DNA of 16,224 nt from CAYGXH01 sp964354485 (GTDB taxonomy: Bacteria; Bacteroidota; Ignavibacteria; UBA10030; SZUA-254). Each line of letters begins with the position of its first letter. Positions within the stretch are counted from its first letter, which is position 1. The translations under genes and the position numbers were made by a program. This document shows positions 5,869 through 13,182 of this stretch, piece after piece. Under the pieces are notes generated by a model. That model searched no databases, was not told where the DNA came from, and worked only from the letters and a program-made list of their open reading frames with translations. The DNA lies in the NCBI GenBank assembly GCA_964354485.1, contig CAYGZY010000178.1, forward strand, positions 1 through 16,224. The letters run 5' to 3'.

Positions 5869-6288
5869 ATGAAGATATTTATCCTCTGCACTGGTAACTT
5901 CTGCCGCAGTCAAATGGCGGAAGGATTTTTGAAATCTTTTAATTCCGGGCTGGAAGTATATTCCGCGGGAACAGATCCTTCTCTGAAAGTTCATCCCAAA
6001 GCGATTCAGGTAATGAAAGAAGTTGGAATCGACATTTCGAAAAACTATCCGAAAAAAGTCGATCAATTTTTAAATGATTATTTTGATTATATCATTACCG
6101 TGGGCGATAACGCAAAAGAAACCTGTCCGGTTTTTATGGGCAAAGTCGGCAAGCGATTACACATTAGTTTTGAAGACCCGGCAAGTGCGACGGGAACAGA
6201 AGAAGAGGTTCTCATTGTATTCAGAAAAGTAAGAGATGAGATCAAAAAGGAATTTGATCAATTTTACAAGAAATATTTAAAAATATGA
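5869..6288 (+). CDS. arsC: Arsenate reductase, low-molecular-weight phosphatase type, lacking the middle redox Cys
   Basis: A 139-residue protein of the thioredoxin-linked ArsC/LMW-PTP family, full length for the family. It has the catalytic P-loop C7-TGNF-C12-RSQMAEG, YSAGTDP, VHPKAIQVMKEVGIDIS, and FEDPASATG with the conserved acid D103. It reduces arsenate to arsenite in the cytoplasm. In S. aureus pI258 ArsC the electron path is C10, C82, C89. Here the first and last are C7 and C86 (TVGDNAKETCP), but the C82 position is G79 (GGC, one base from TGC). Either it uses a two-cysteine path helped by the nearby thioredoxins, or activity is reduced. Position before a small thioredoxin and acr3 supports an arsenic function. 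No strong ribosome site is visible. Confidence 0.88.
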   Translation: MKIFILCTGNFCRSQMAEGFLKSFNSGLEVYSAGTDPSLKVHPKAIQVMKEVGIDISKNYPKKVDQFLNDYFDYIITVGDNAKETCPVFMGKVGKRLHISFEDPASATGTEEEVLIVFRKVRDEIKKEFDQFYKKYLKI

Positions 6289-6296
6289 GATAACAT

Positions 6297-6542
6297 ATGC
6301 TTGATATTAAAATATTAGGGCCAAATTGTTCAAATTGTACTGAATTAGAAAGACTCTGTCGGCAAGCAGTAAAAGAAAACTGGATAGAAGCGAATATAGA
6401 AAAGGTCACTGATCTTAAAAAAATAGCCGAGTATAATGTAATGATGACGCCGGCATTGGTAATTAATAGAAAAGTTGTTCACAGTGGAAGTGTGCCGACG
6501 AAATCAAACATTGTGACAATGCTTATGAATGCAATGGTTTGA
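6297..6542 (+). CDS. Small thioredoxin-like protein (TM0996/MTH895 type), copy 3
   Basis: An 81-residue cytoplasmic CxxC protein, third of its type in the cluster: LDIKILGPNCSNCTELERL (C11, C14, with an extra C21) and NVMMTPALVINRK for the cis-proline loop. It is closer to copy 1 at its N-terminus (LDIK-LGP-C--NC) than to copy 2. It lies 8 bp after arsC and 46 bp before acr3, so it is the best candidate for the direct ArsC reductant. This is inference from position. Confidence 0.85.
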   Translation: MLDIKILGPNCSNCTELERLCRQAVKENWIEANIEKVTDLKKIAEYNVMMTPALVINRKVVHSGSVPTKSNIVTMLMNAMV

Positions 6543-6588
6543 TAATAATATTCAATTACAACATTTTTTTAATTTCATGGGGAAATAA

Positions 6589-7647
6589 ATGGATTCCGTA
6601 TCAAATAAATTATCATTCTTCGATCGTTATTTAACGCTCTGGATATTTCTCGCTATGTTTTTGGGAATTGCCGCCGGATCAATTTTCCCAGGTATTGCCA
6701 GTTTCTGGGATTCTTTAAGTTCAGGAACTACGAACATTCCAATAGCGATCGGATTGATCTTAATGATGTATCCTCCGCTTGCAAAAGTGAAATATGAAGA
6801 ACTGCCCGTTGTATTCAAAAATGTAAAACTGCTTTCATTATCATTAATCCAAAACTGGATTGTTGGTCCGTTTGTAATGTTTATCTTTGCAATAATCTTC
6901 TTATCCGATAAACCCGAAATGATGATCGGCGTAATATTAGTGGGACTTGCACGTTGCATTGCAATGGTTCTCGTCTGGAATGATTTGGCAAAAGGTGATT
7001 CTGAGCTTGCCGCGGGGCTTGTTGCTTTCAATGCGATATTTCAAGTGTTTTTATATTCAGTATACGCTTACATATTTATTACCGTACTTCCACCGTTATT
7101 CGGATTCAGTGGTGCAATAGTAGAAATTTCAATTGGGGAAATCGCCGTTACGGTTCTTATTTATCTCGGAATACCGTTCTTCGGTGGAATGATAACCCGG
7201 GCAAGTATGGTTAAAATAAAAAATAAAGAATGGTATCACAAAACATTCATTCCAAAGATTTCTATACTTACTCCTATTGCATTGCTCTTCACAATTTTTG
7301 TGATGTTCTCGCTAAAAGGTGAAAAAATAGTTGAACTGCCGATTGACGTTGTAAGGGTTGCCATACCATACTTGTTTTATTTCGCTGGTATGTTCTTTAT
7401 TACCTTCTTTATTGCTAAAAGAATGGGCCATTCCTATGAAAAAACTACAACTGTAGCCTTCACTGCGGGAAGCAACGATTTTGAATTAGCCATCGCAGTA
7501 GCGGTTGCGGTTTTTGGCATTAATTCACAAGCAGCTTTTGCAACCGTAATTGGTCCTCTTGTGGAAGTGCCCGTGCTTATAGGGCTTGTAAATGTCGCGT
7601 TAGGTTTTAAGAAAAAATACTTTTCTGATAAACCTCTTGTTAGATGA
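6589..7647 (+). CDS. acr3: Arsenite efflux permease, ACR3 family
   Basis: A 352-residue membrane protein with about ten spans, normal for ACR3. It shows IPIAIGLILMMYPPLAKVKY, LIQNWIVGPF, then GLARCIAMVLVWNDLAKGD with the essential cysteine (C123), and TAGSNDFELAIAVAVAVFG with the essential glutamate (E299). ACR3 exports As(OH)3 (and often antimonite) using the proton gradient. It ends the intact part of the arsenic cluster, after arsC and its small thioredoxin. Ribosome site: GGGGAAAT just before the ATG. With the ArsP-like permease upstream, the cluster carries two unrelated efflux routes. Confidence 0.93.
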   Translation: MDSVSNKLSFFDRYLTLWIFLAMFLGIAAGSIFPGIASFWDSLSSGTTNIPIAIGLILMMYPPLAKVKYEELPVVFKNVKLLSLSLIQNWIVGPFVMFIFAIIFLSDKPEMMIGVILVGLARCIAMVLVWNDLAKGDSELAAGLVAFNAIFQVFLYSVYAYIFITVLPPLFGFSGAIVEISIGEIAVTVLIYLGIPFFGGMITRASMVKIKNKEWYHKTFIPKISILTPIALLFTIFVMFSLKGEKIVELPIDVVRVAIPYLFYFAGMFFITFFIAKRMGHSYEKTTTVAFTAGSNDFELAIAVAVAVFGINSQAAFATVIGPLVEVPVLIGLVNVALGFKKKYFSDKPLVR

Positions 7648-7685
7648 TATCATATGGAACTTATAATGTATAGAAAGGTTCAGTA

Positions 7686-7766
7686 ATGAAAAGTATCGAA
7701 AAAAGAATAATATCATTTATTGGCGGAGGAATTATCACCGGAGTATTTATTGAACGGATGATCTGA
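7686..7766 (+). pseudogene. Truncated 5' end of a Rossmann-fold (ProC-like?) gene
   Basis: An ATG with a ribosome site (GAAAGG) starts 26 codons, MKSIEKRIISFIGGGIITGV then FIERMI and a stop. The segment reads as beta-1, glycine loop and helix A of an NAD(P)-binding fold, as at the start of pyrroline-5-carboxylate reductase-like proteins (FIGGGxxxxxxI). The glycine-loop match is clear, the family assignment weak. Sequence character changes at about 7764, where coding potential ends. Most likely a once-longer gene of the arsenic cluster was cut by a rearrangement or insertion. Confidence 0.5.
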
Positions 7767-7910
7767 CCCACTTAAACCGATCCATTTCGTATCTTATGAA
7801 AACGGAAATAATTAAGATACCAGTTAGTAAATAGCGCGCGGGCTGGTCATTGAGGCGGGCACGGCCAGGCATAAAGAGGCCCGTCAAAATGCCACGCCAA
7901 CCAACCTTGA
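7764..7910. mobile_element. Probable mobile-element debris at the right border of the arsenic region
   Basis: Immediately after the truncated gene the sequence reads CTGACCCACTTAAACCGATC, similar in style to the repeated ends of IS21-family elements (GTGGGTCA...AACCGG on the other strand). No transposase ORF remains. Perfect 8-bp arms GTATCTTA (7789-7796) and TAAGATAC (7813-7820) follow, then a GC-rich stretch without an ORF. Family assignment is from memory and weak; the abrupt change itself is clear. The rest of 7911-8010 contains nothing I can identify. Confidence 0.25.
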
Positions 7911-8027
7911 ATCAACTGCTTCTTTTCCCTATATTGCTTTTTGTACCGTGAGATGCCGCCGAAGCGGGCAAAAAAGGGGTATTTAAATTTGGCTTATGCA
8001 TAGTCGGAAAAAGGAATTCGGATTCAT

Positions 8028-9596
8028 ATGAAGCCAAGCATATTCAACGATGTTATAGGACCGGTGATGAGAGGGCCTTCCAGTTCTCATACTGCCGCGT
8101 CCCATCGTATCGGCACTATCATGAGGCAGTTCTGTTCCCCCGAATATGGCAGAGTCGTGGTTGAATTTCATAAAAAAGGCTCACTTGCAACCACGTACGA
8201 GGGGCAGGGAACTGCGATGGGGCTGATAAGCGGGCTGCTAGGATTGAGCATTCTTGACCCCTCCATAGTTCGATATCAGGATCTGGCAAAGGATCGTAAT
8301 TTGAACATCGAATTTAAAATCACGGATTATGAAGCTATTCATCCGAATACTTATAAGATCCTTGTTGAAAGCCCCGGCCATGAGCGATTTGAAATCGTCG
8401 CTGTCTCAACGGGAGGTGGAATGATCAGGGTGCTTGCTGTCAACGATTTTGAGGTTTCGATCCTTGGTGACTATTATGAAACGCTGGTTTGCTGCGCTTC
8501 TCCGTCTTTAGATAAAATTGAGGGCCTGTTCGGGAAATTGAAAGAGCGTACGCTCCATACAAAGATCGACCTTGTCCAGCAGGGTCAGAACGGTTTTCTT
8601 TTCAATATTAAATCGAGACAATCGGTGTTGCAGACCGTCGAAACAGTATTTCGGGACCTTGAAGAGGTCCTGTGGATCAGGCAAATCAATCCAGTGTTGC
8701 CGGTTCTGTCGGGTTTGGATCAGCCGTTACCCTTTTCTTCGATTGAGGATATGACGACCTCAGAAGATCTCAAGAATTGCGATCTTGCCGGGCTGGCCAT
8801 CCGCTATGAAAGCGCGCGCGCTGGCATTGAGCCACAAAAGGTACTTTCACTTATGAACGATATCGTCCGTCACATCGACCATTCCATCCAGGAAGGATTG
8901 AAAGACACGAAGTATGACGATAGGATACTCGGTCATCAAAGTCATTTGATCATGGAAGCGGAAAAGGAACAGAAAATCATCAGGAGCCCGTTGAACATCA
9001 TCATCGCATATGTCACTGCCCTGATGGAGGCCAAGAGTGCCATGGAGATCATCGTGGCCGCTCCCACGGCCGGCTCGTGCGGCACTCTCGGCGGCGCCAT
9101 TTTCGGTATCGCAAAGCATCATCCCAAAGACATGGAAACTCTCTCAAAGGCATTCCTCGCAGCAGGATTGATCGGCGTCTTTATTGCCGATAAGTATACG
9201 TTCGCTGCGGAAGAGGGGGGATGTCAGGTTGAATGCGGTGCTGCCTCGGCCATGGCAGCCGCCGGGCTGGTTCAGCTTATGGGAGGGAATGCAGAACAGG
9301 CGATTAATGCGTCTTCAATGGCACTTCAGAACAGCCTGGGTATGGTCTGTGACCCGGTTGCCGACCGTGTTGAGGTACCGTGCCTCGGGAAGAATATTCT
9401 CGCGGCGACAAATGCATTGAACTCCGCGAATATGAGTCTGGCCGGTTTCGACCCAGTGATCCCTCTCGGCGAAGTGATCGATGCGATGAGGTTTGTCGGG
9501 AATGAGATGCCTTCGTCCTTATGCTGCACCGGATTAGGCGGGTTATCATTGACACCGACAGCAAAAAGGCTTCACAATAAATTACAAAGAAAATAA
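8028..9596 (+). CDS. L-serine ammonia-lyase (serine dehydratase), iron-sulfur type, single chain
   Basis: A 522-residue cytoplasmic enzyme that converts L-serine to pyruvate and ammonia with a 4Fe-4S cluster. The beta domain comes first (residues ~1-215), with IGPVMRGPSSSHTAASHRIG, ending in an ACT-like segment. The alpha domain follows (~235-522), with APTAGSCGTLGG (C351), EEGGCQVECGAASAMAAAGL (C399, C403), and MVCDPVADRVEVPCLGKN (C441, C452); these contain the conserved cysteines from which cluster ligands are drawn. Length fits fused beta-alpha enzymes; many relatives are split into two genes. GC content is higher than in the arsenic cluster. AAGGA lies before the ATG. The reductase gene downstream could use its pyruvate. 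Confidence 0.93.
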   Translation: MKPSIFNDVIGPVMRGPSSSHTAASHRIGTIMRQFCSPEYGRVVVEFHKKGSLATTYEGQGTAMGLISGLLGLSILDPSIVRYQDLAKDRNLNIEFKITDYEAIHPNTYKILVESPGHERFEIVAVSTGGGMIRVLAVNDFEVSILGDYYETLVCCASPSLDKIEGLFGKLKERTLHTKIDLVQQGQNGFLFNIKSRQSVLQTVETVFRDLEEVLWIRQINPVLPVLSGLDQPLPFSSIEDMTTSEDLKNCDLAGLAIRYESARAGIEPQKVLSLMNDIVRHIDHSIQEGLKDTKYDDRILGHQSHLIMEAEKEQKIIRSPLNIIIAYVTALMEAKSAMEIIVAAPTAGSCGTLGGAIFGIAKHHPKDMETLSKAFLAAGLIGVFIADKYTFAAEEGGCQVECGAASAMAAAGLVQLMGGNAEQAINASSMALQNSLGMVCDPVADRVEVPCLGKNILAATNALNSANMSLAGFDPVIPLGEVIDAMRFVGNEMPSSLCCTGLGGLSLTPTAKRLHNKLQRK

Positions 9597-9628
9597 TTTC
9601 CACAGGTTAGGTCGGTAGAGGGAATCTG

Positions 9629-9772
9629 TTGAGACATGAAAAATATTTCAAGGACAGGACAAAAGCCGATCCGGTCGGAGGCCGGTATGCATGGAATTTG
9701 CAGGAGGTCCGGTTGCTTAATAAGGATCAGGAGAAGCAGATACTGCGGGATTATGCAAAAAGGCAGAAATAG
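9629..9772 (+). CDS. Possible 47-codon ORF before an in-frame amber
   Basis: A TTG at 9629 with AGAGGGAA upstream opens 47 codons with a protein-like, highly charged composition: RHEKYFKDRTKADPVGGRYA, WNLQEVRLLNKDQEKQILRD and YAKRQK, then TAG at 9770. I recognise no family. The same frame stays open for 33 further codons after the TAG to the start of the next large gene. It may be a small gene, the N-terminal part of a gene broken by a nonsense mutation, or a remnant. The non-ATG start lowers confidence. Confidence 0.35.
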   Translation: MRHEKYFKDRTKADPVGGRYAWNLQEVRLLNKDQEKQILRDYAKRQK

Positions 9773-9793
9773 CCGTATTCAAATGAGTTGAAG

Positions 9794-9874
9794 ATGCCGG
9801 AGTGTACGTTTTGCATGAATTGTAAAGATGAGTTGTCCTCATCAATCGTGAAGGTGCGAGAAATTCCGACATGA
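9794..9874 (+). CDS. Possible small CxxCxxC ORF overlapping the reductase start
   Basis: ATG at 9794 opens 26 codons, MPECTFCMNCKDELSSSIVK then VREIPT, ending with TGA that overlaps the next ATG as ATGA. The C4-x2-C7-x2-C10 motif could bind a metal or cluster. It lies in the same frame as the ORF ending at 9770, separated by TAG plus seven sense codons (PYSNELK). It is either an upstream coupled peptide or the C-terminal part of the broken frame. No family is recognised. Confidence 0.3.
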   Translation: MPECTFCMNCKDELSSSIVKVREIPT

Positions 9875-10812
9875 AAGTTATCGATTCGAAAACCATCGTC
9901 CGCGCAGCAACCTTCCTGGAATGGATCGATGCCATGGAGGAGGCCATGCGGGTAAGTCTGAGCGGAAAATACATAATGCCGCAGCGATTGCATCTGGATT
10001 ATGGAAAAGCCACATTCCTGGTGATGCCCTGCATTGCCGGTGAATATTGGGTCACCAAGCTTGTCTCATTCTGTCCCGATAATACAGTGTCGGGCATTCC
10101 TTCCATCTACGGAACGATCGTACTCAGCCGTACCGGAACAGGCGAACCGCTTGCCGTGATGGAAGGGGGGGACATTACCGCATTAAGGACGGCAGCGGTC
10201 AGTGCTCTCGGGATCAAATACCTTGCTCCGGAGAACGCAACAACCCTTGGCATCGTTGGTACAGGTTCGCAGGGTATCCAGCAGGCCAGATTTGCTTGTA
10301 CCGTCAGGGATATTCAACAGGTTACCGTCTTCGATCGGTCGGAACGATCTATTTCCCGGTTCCTCGATGCATTCAAAGCGGACTTCCCCGCTATACGGGT
10401 CAGGGTAGCAAAGAATGCCGAACAGTTGTGCTCAGAAACAGAAATAATCATCACGGCCACTAATTCAAACGATCCTGTTTTTCCGGATAGGTCAGTATTA
10501 TTTGAAGGGAAAACATTTGTGGGGATAGGATCCTATAAACCGGATTACAGGGAATATCCTGATAGTTTTTTCAGACAGATCGATCAAATCTTTGTGGACA
10601 CCAGCCATGGTAAAAAAGAGAGCGGGGACCTCCTCTATCCCATTCAAAACCGATTGATATCGGAAAGTAACATCTACCCGCTCGGTTCGTTGATTGTAGG
10701 AACTGTCGCTCTTTCCGCAAAATCTACAAGATTTTATAAAACAGTGGGAAGTGCGTTGTTTGATCTGTATGCTGCAAAACTGATATATGAAAAGACATAT
10801 GGGTACTTATAA
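9871..10812 (+). CDS. Ornithine cyclodeaminase / mu-crystallin family NAD(P)-dependent reductase
   Basis: A 313-residue protein of the OCD/mu-crystallin superfamily. The substrate half comes first: K63 in WVTKLVSF, R106 in ITALRTAAVSALG. The Rossmann dinucleotide loop is GIVGTGSQG at residues 127-135. The later motif is GSYKPDYREYP (220-230), where true ornithine cyclodeaminases have an aspartate (GGDCPG-type) at the catalytic position. This favours an alanine-dehydrogenase or ketimine/pyrroline-carboxylate-reductase activity over ornithine deamination. Being next to serine ammonia-lyase would fit pyruvate-to-alanine chemistry, but that is inference. No in-frame upstream start exists; the ATG overlaps the small ORF stop. 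Length is slightly short for the family but complete. Confidence 0.82.
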   Translation: MKVIDSKTIVRAATFLEWIDAMEEAMRVSLSGKYIMPQRLHLDYGKATFLVMPCIAGEYWVTKLVSFCPDNTVSGIPSIYGTIVLSRTGTGEPLAVMEGGDITALRTAAVSALGIKYLAPENATTLGIVGTGSQGIQQARFACTVRDIQQVTVFDRSERSISRFLDAFKADFPAIRVRVAKNAEQLCSETEIIITATNSNDPVFPDRSVLFEGKTFVGIGSYKPDYREYPDSFFRQIDQIFVDTSHGKKESGDLLYPIQNRLISESNIYPLGSLIVGTVALSAKSTRFYKTVGSALFDLYAAKLIYEKTYGYL

Positions 10813-10910
10813 TCCGGTTGGAAGGGAACTACATCCCAGGGGTCCTAGGGTTTGTTAAAACAACTTTGATCATACAATGTTTCTTTTTCAAGAATTGACA
10901 GGAGCCGATC

Positions 10911-13181
10911 ATGATCCGTCGTGCACTATTTAATATAACTTACCTTTTCGTCGCATCGGTTTGCCTTCCCCCGGCCAATTCGTTTGCGCAGGAGAAGCCG
11001 TTCGATCCGATCCTTACCCTGGACAGGATATTTACATCGGGCGATTTCCAGCAGGAGTCTTTCGGCCCCGCCCGCTGGATGAAGGACGGGGATTCCTATA
11101 CAACGCTCGAACGATCCGAAAAAACAAAAAGCGGGAGGGACGTCATTCATTATTCGGCGGGATCGGGGAAAAGGGAAGTGCTCGTCCCGGCGTCCCTCCT
11201 CGTTCCTCCGGGAGATACGCTACCGCTCCGGATTGAAAATTATCAATGGTCGGCGGATGAGAAAAAGCTGCTCGTCTTCACGAACGGCAAACGCGTCTGG
11301 AGACAGAACACCAAAGGCGAGTACTGGGTGCTGGATCTCGGTGACGGACATCTGGCCAAACTCGGGCAGAGGCTCGACCCTTCAACGCTCATGTTTGCCA
11401 AACTCTCGCCGAACGGTGCGCGCGCGGCCTATGTCTATGAGAACAATATCTACGTCGAGACCATTGCTGACGGACATGTCGTTCAGCTGACACACGACGG
11501 GTCCGGGACCATCATCAACGGGAATTTCGACTGGGTCTATGAGGAGGAATTCGAGATCCGCGACGGCTTCCGCTGGAGCACCGACGGTACCTCGATCGCC
11601 TTCTGGCAGCTCGACAGCAAGGGAGTCAGGGACTTCAATATGATCAATAATACCGATTCGCTCTATCCGCAGGTGATCACTTTCAAATATCCGAAGGTCG
11701 GCGAAATGAACTCAGCCTGCCGGATCGGCGTCATTCCGTCGGCAGGCGGCGACATCATCTGGCTCAGAGTGCCCGGAGATCCCAGGAACACGTATATCCC
11801 GAGGATGGAATGGGCAAGGAATTCGAAAGAGATCATACTGCAACATCTCAACAGGCTTCAGAACCGTAACGACGTAATCCTCGCCGATGCCGCGACAGGA
11901 GGGACCCGTATCGTAATGACGGACAGTGACAGCGCATGGGTGGATGTGATGGACGATCTCTACTGGATCAACGATGGGGAGACGTTCACGTGGGTGAGCG
12001 AAAAGGACGGCTGGCGGCATATCTATCTGGTATCCCGGAAAGATGGCAGGGATAAACTTGTTACAAAGGGTGAGTTCGATGTCATTCACGTTGAAGGAGT
12101 AGACAAGAAAGGAGAATGGCTGTATTACATCGCTTCGCCCGATAACCCAACACAACGTTATCTCTACCGCGTTCGCCTCGATGGGAAAGGGAAACCGGAA
12201 CGCCTCAGCCCCCTCGGGCAGCCAGGCACCCATTCGTATCAGTTCTCGCCTTCGATGAGATGGGCGTTCCACACATTCAGCAATATGAATACGCCGCCCG
12301 TCATCGAGCTCGTTCAGCTCCCTAAACATAGTGTAGCGAGGACGATGGTCACGAACAACGAGTATAAAGAAAAGATGTGTAAACTTAACATGCGACCAGT
12401 CGAATTCTTCCGTGTCGATATCGGCGTCGGAGTTCTTCTCGATGGCTGGTGTATGAAGCCGCCGGATTTTGATTCCACGAAGAAGTATCCGATTTTCTTC
12501 ACTGTCTACGGAGAGCCTGCCGCACAAACGGTGCTGGACCGGTGGAACGGGAGCCTCTGGGATATCATGCTCGCGCAGCAGGGCTACATCCTGGTGAGCA
12601 TCGATAACCGGGGTACCCCTGCGCCGCGCGGACGCGGGTGGAGGAAGAGCATCTACCGTCAGATAGGGATCCTCGCGTCGGCCGACCAGGCCGCCGCGGC
12701 ACGGGCGCTCCTCGGGAAGTGGCGTTTCGCCGACTCATCCCGTGTCGGCATCTGGGGCTGGAGCGGCGGCGGATCGATGACACTGAATGCGATGTTCCGT
12801 TACCCGGATCTCTACAAGACCGGCATCGCAGTGGCATTCGTGAGCAATCAGCGATACTACGACGATATCTATCAGGAACGGTATATGGGATTGCCTGACG
12901 ATAACGCCGCGGGATTCCGGGATGGTTCGCCGATCACATTCGCGAAAAATCTGAAGGGGAATCTTCTTATCGTCCACGGCTCCGGCGATGATAACGTGCA
13001 TTTCCAGAATTTCGAAGCGCTGGTGAATGAACTCGTTGCAAACAACAAGCACTTTACGATGATGGAATACCCGAACCGCTCCCACGGTATCTATGAGGGG
13101 AGGGGAACGTCGCGCCATCTCTATGAACTGTTCACCTGGTATCTGAACCAGAACCTCCCGCCCGGACCGAAGGAACGATGA
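10911..13181 (+). CDS. Dipeptidyl peptidase IV (S9B prolyl oligopeptidase family), exported
   Basis: A 756-residue secreted serine protease that removes X-Pro or X-Ala dipeptides from N-termini. A signal peptide covers residues 1-26 (cleavage near SFA). The beta-propeller spans ~30-500 and includes NFDWVYEEEFEIRDGFRWS (207-), whose Glu pair (E211-E213) grips the substrate amino group. The alpha/beta-hydrolase domain follows, with the nucleophile S618 in GWSGGGS, acid D693/D694 in GSGDDNVHFQN, and H725 in NRSHGIYEG. Length and all catalytic elements are intact. Ribosome site: ACAGGAG. The GH95 gene starts 1 bp after its stop, so the two are probably one transcript for uptake of glycoprotein-derived nutrients (inference). 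Confidence 0.95.
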   Translation: MIRRALFNITYLFVASVCLPPANSFAQEKPFDPILTLDRIFTSGDFQQESFGPARWMKDGDSYTTLERSEKTKSGRDVIHYSAGSGKREVLVPASLLVPPGDTLPLRIENYQWSADEKKLLVFTNGKRVWRQNTKGEYWVLDLGDGHLAKLGQRLDPSTLMFAKLSPNGARAAYVYENNIYVETIADGHVVQLTHDGSGTIINGNFDWVYEEEFEIRDGFRWSTDGTSIAFWQLDSKGVRDFNMINNTDSLYPQVITFKYPKVGEMNSACRIGVIPSAGGDIIWLRVPGDPRNTYIPRMEWARNSKEIILQHLNRLQNRNDVILADAATGGTRIVMTDSDSAWVDVMDDLYWINDGETFTWVSEKDGWRHIYLVSRKDGRDKLVTKGEFDVIHVEGVDKKGEWLYYIASPDNPTQRYLYRVRLDGKGKPERLSPLGQPGTHSYQFSPSMRWAFHTFSNMNTPPVIELVQLPKHSVARTMVTNNEYKEKMCKLNMRPVEFFRVDIGVGVLLDGWCMKPPDFDSTKKYPIFFTVYGEPAAQTVLDRWNGSLWDIMLAQQGYILVSIDNRGTPAPRGRGWRKSIYRQIGILASADQAAAARALLGKWRFADSSRVGIWGWSGGGSMTLNAMFRYPDLYKTGIAVAFVSNQRYYDDIYQERYMGLPDDNAAGFRDGSPITFAKNLKGNLLIVHGSGDDNVHFQNFEALVNELVANNKHFTMMEYPNRSHGIYEGRGTSRHLYELFTWYLNQNLPPGPKER

Positions 13182-13182
13182 A

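Noticed and set aside
453..7647. Idea that the whole left part is a single operon
   Set aside because: A hairpin at 1802-1827, a 183-bp gap and a separate arsR promoter and operator split the metal-sensor genes from the arsenic genes.
9770..9772. Pyrrolysine-type recoding at the in-frame TAG
   Set aside because: No pyrrolysine genes or methylamine methyltransferase context are present and other genes do not show read-through of TAG; nonsense mutation or two ORFs is simpler.
11712..12527. 271-codon minus-strand ORF inside the DPP-IV gene
   Set aside because: It is antisense to conserved propeller coding sequence in GC-richer DNA, where long shadow ORFs are common; no recognisable family or ribosome site.
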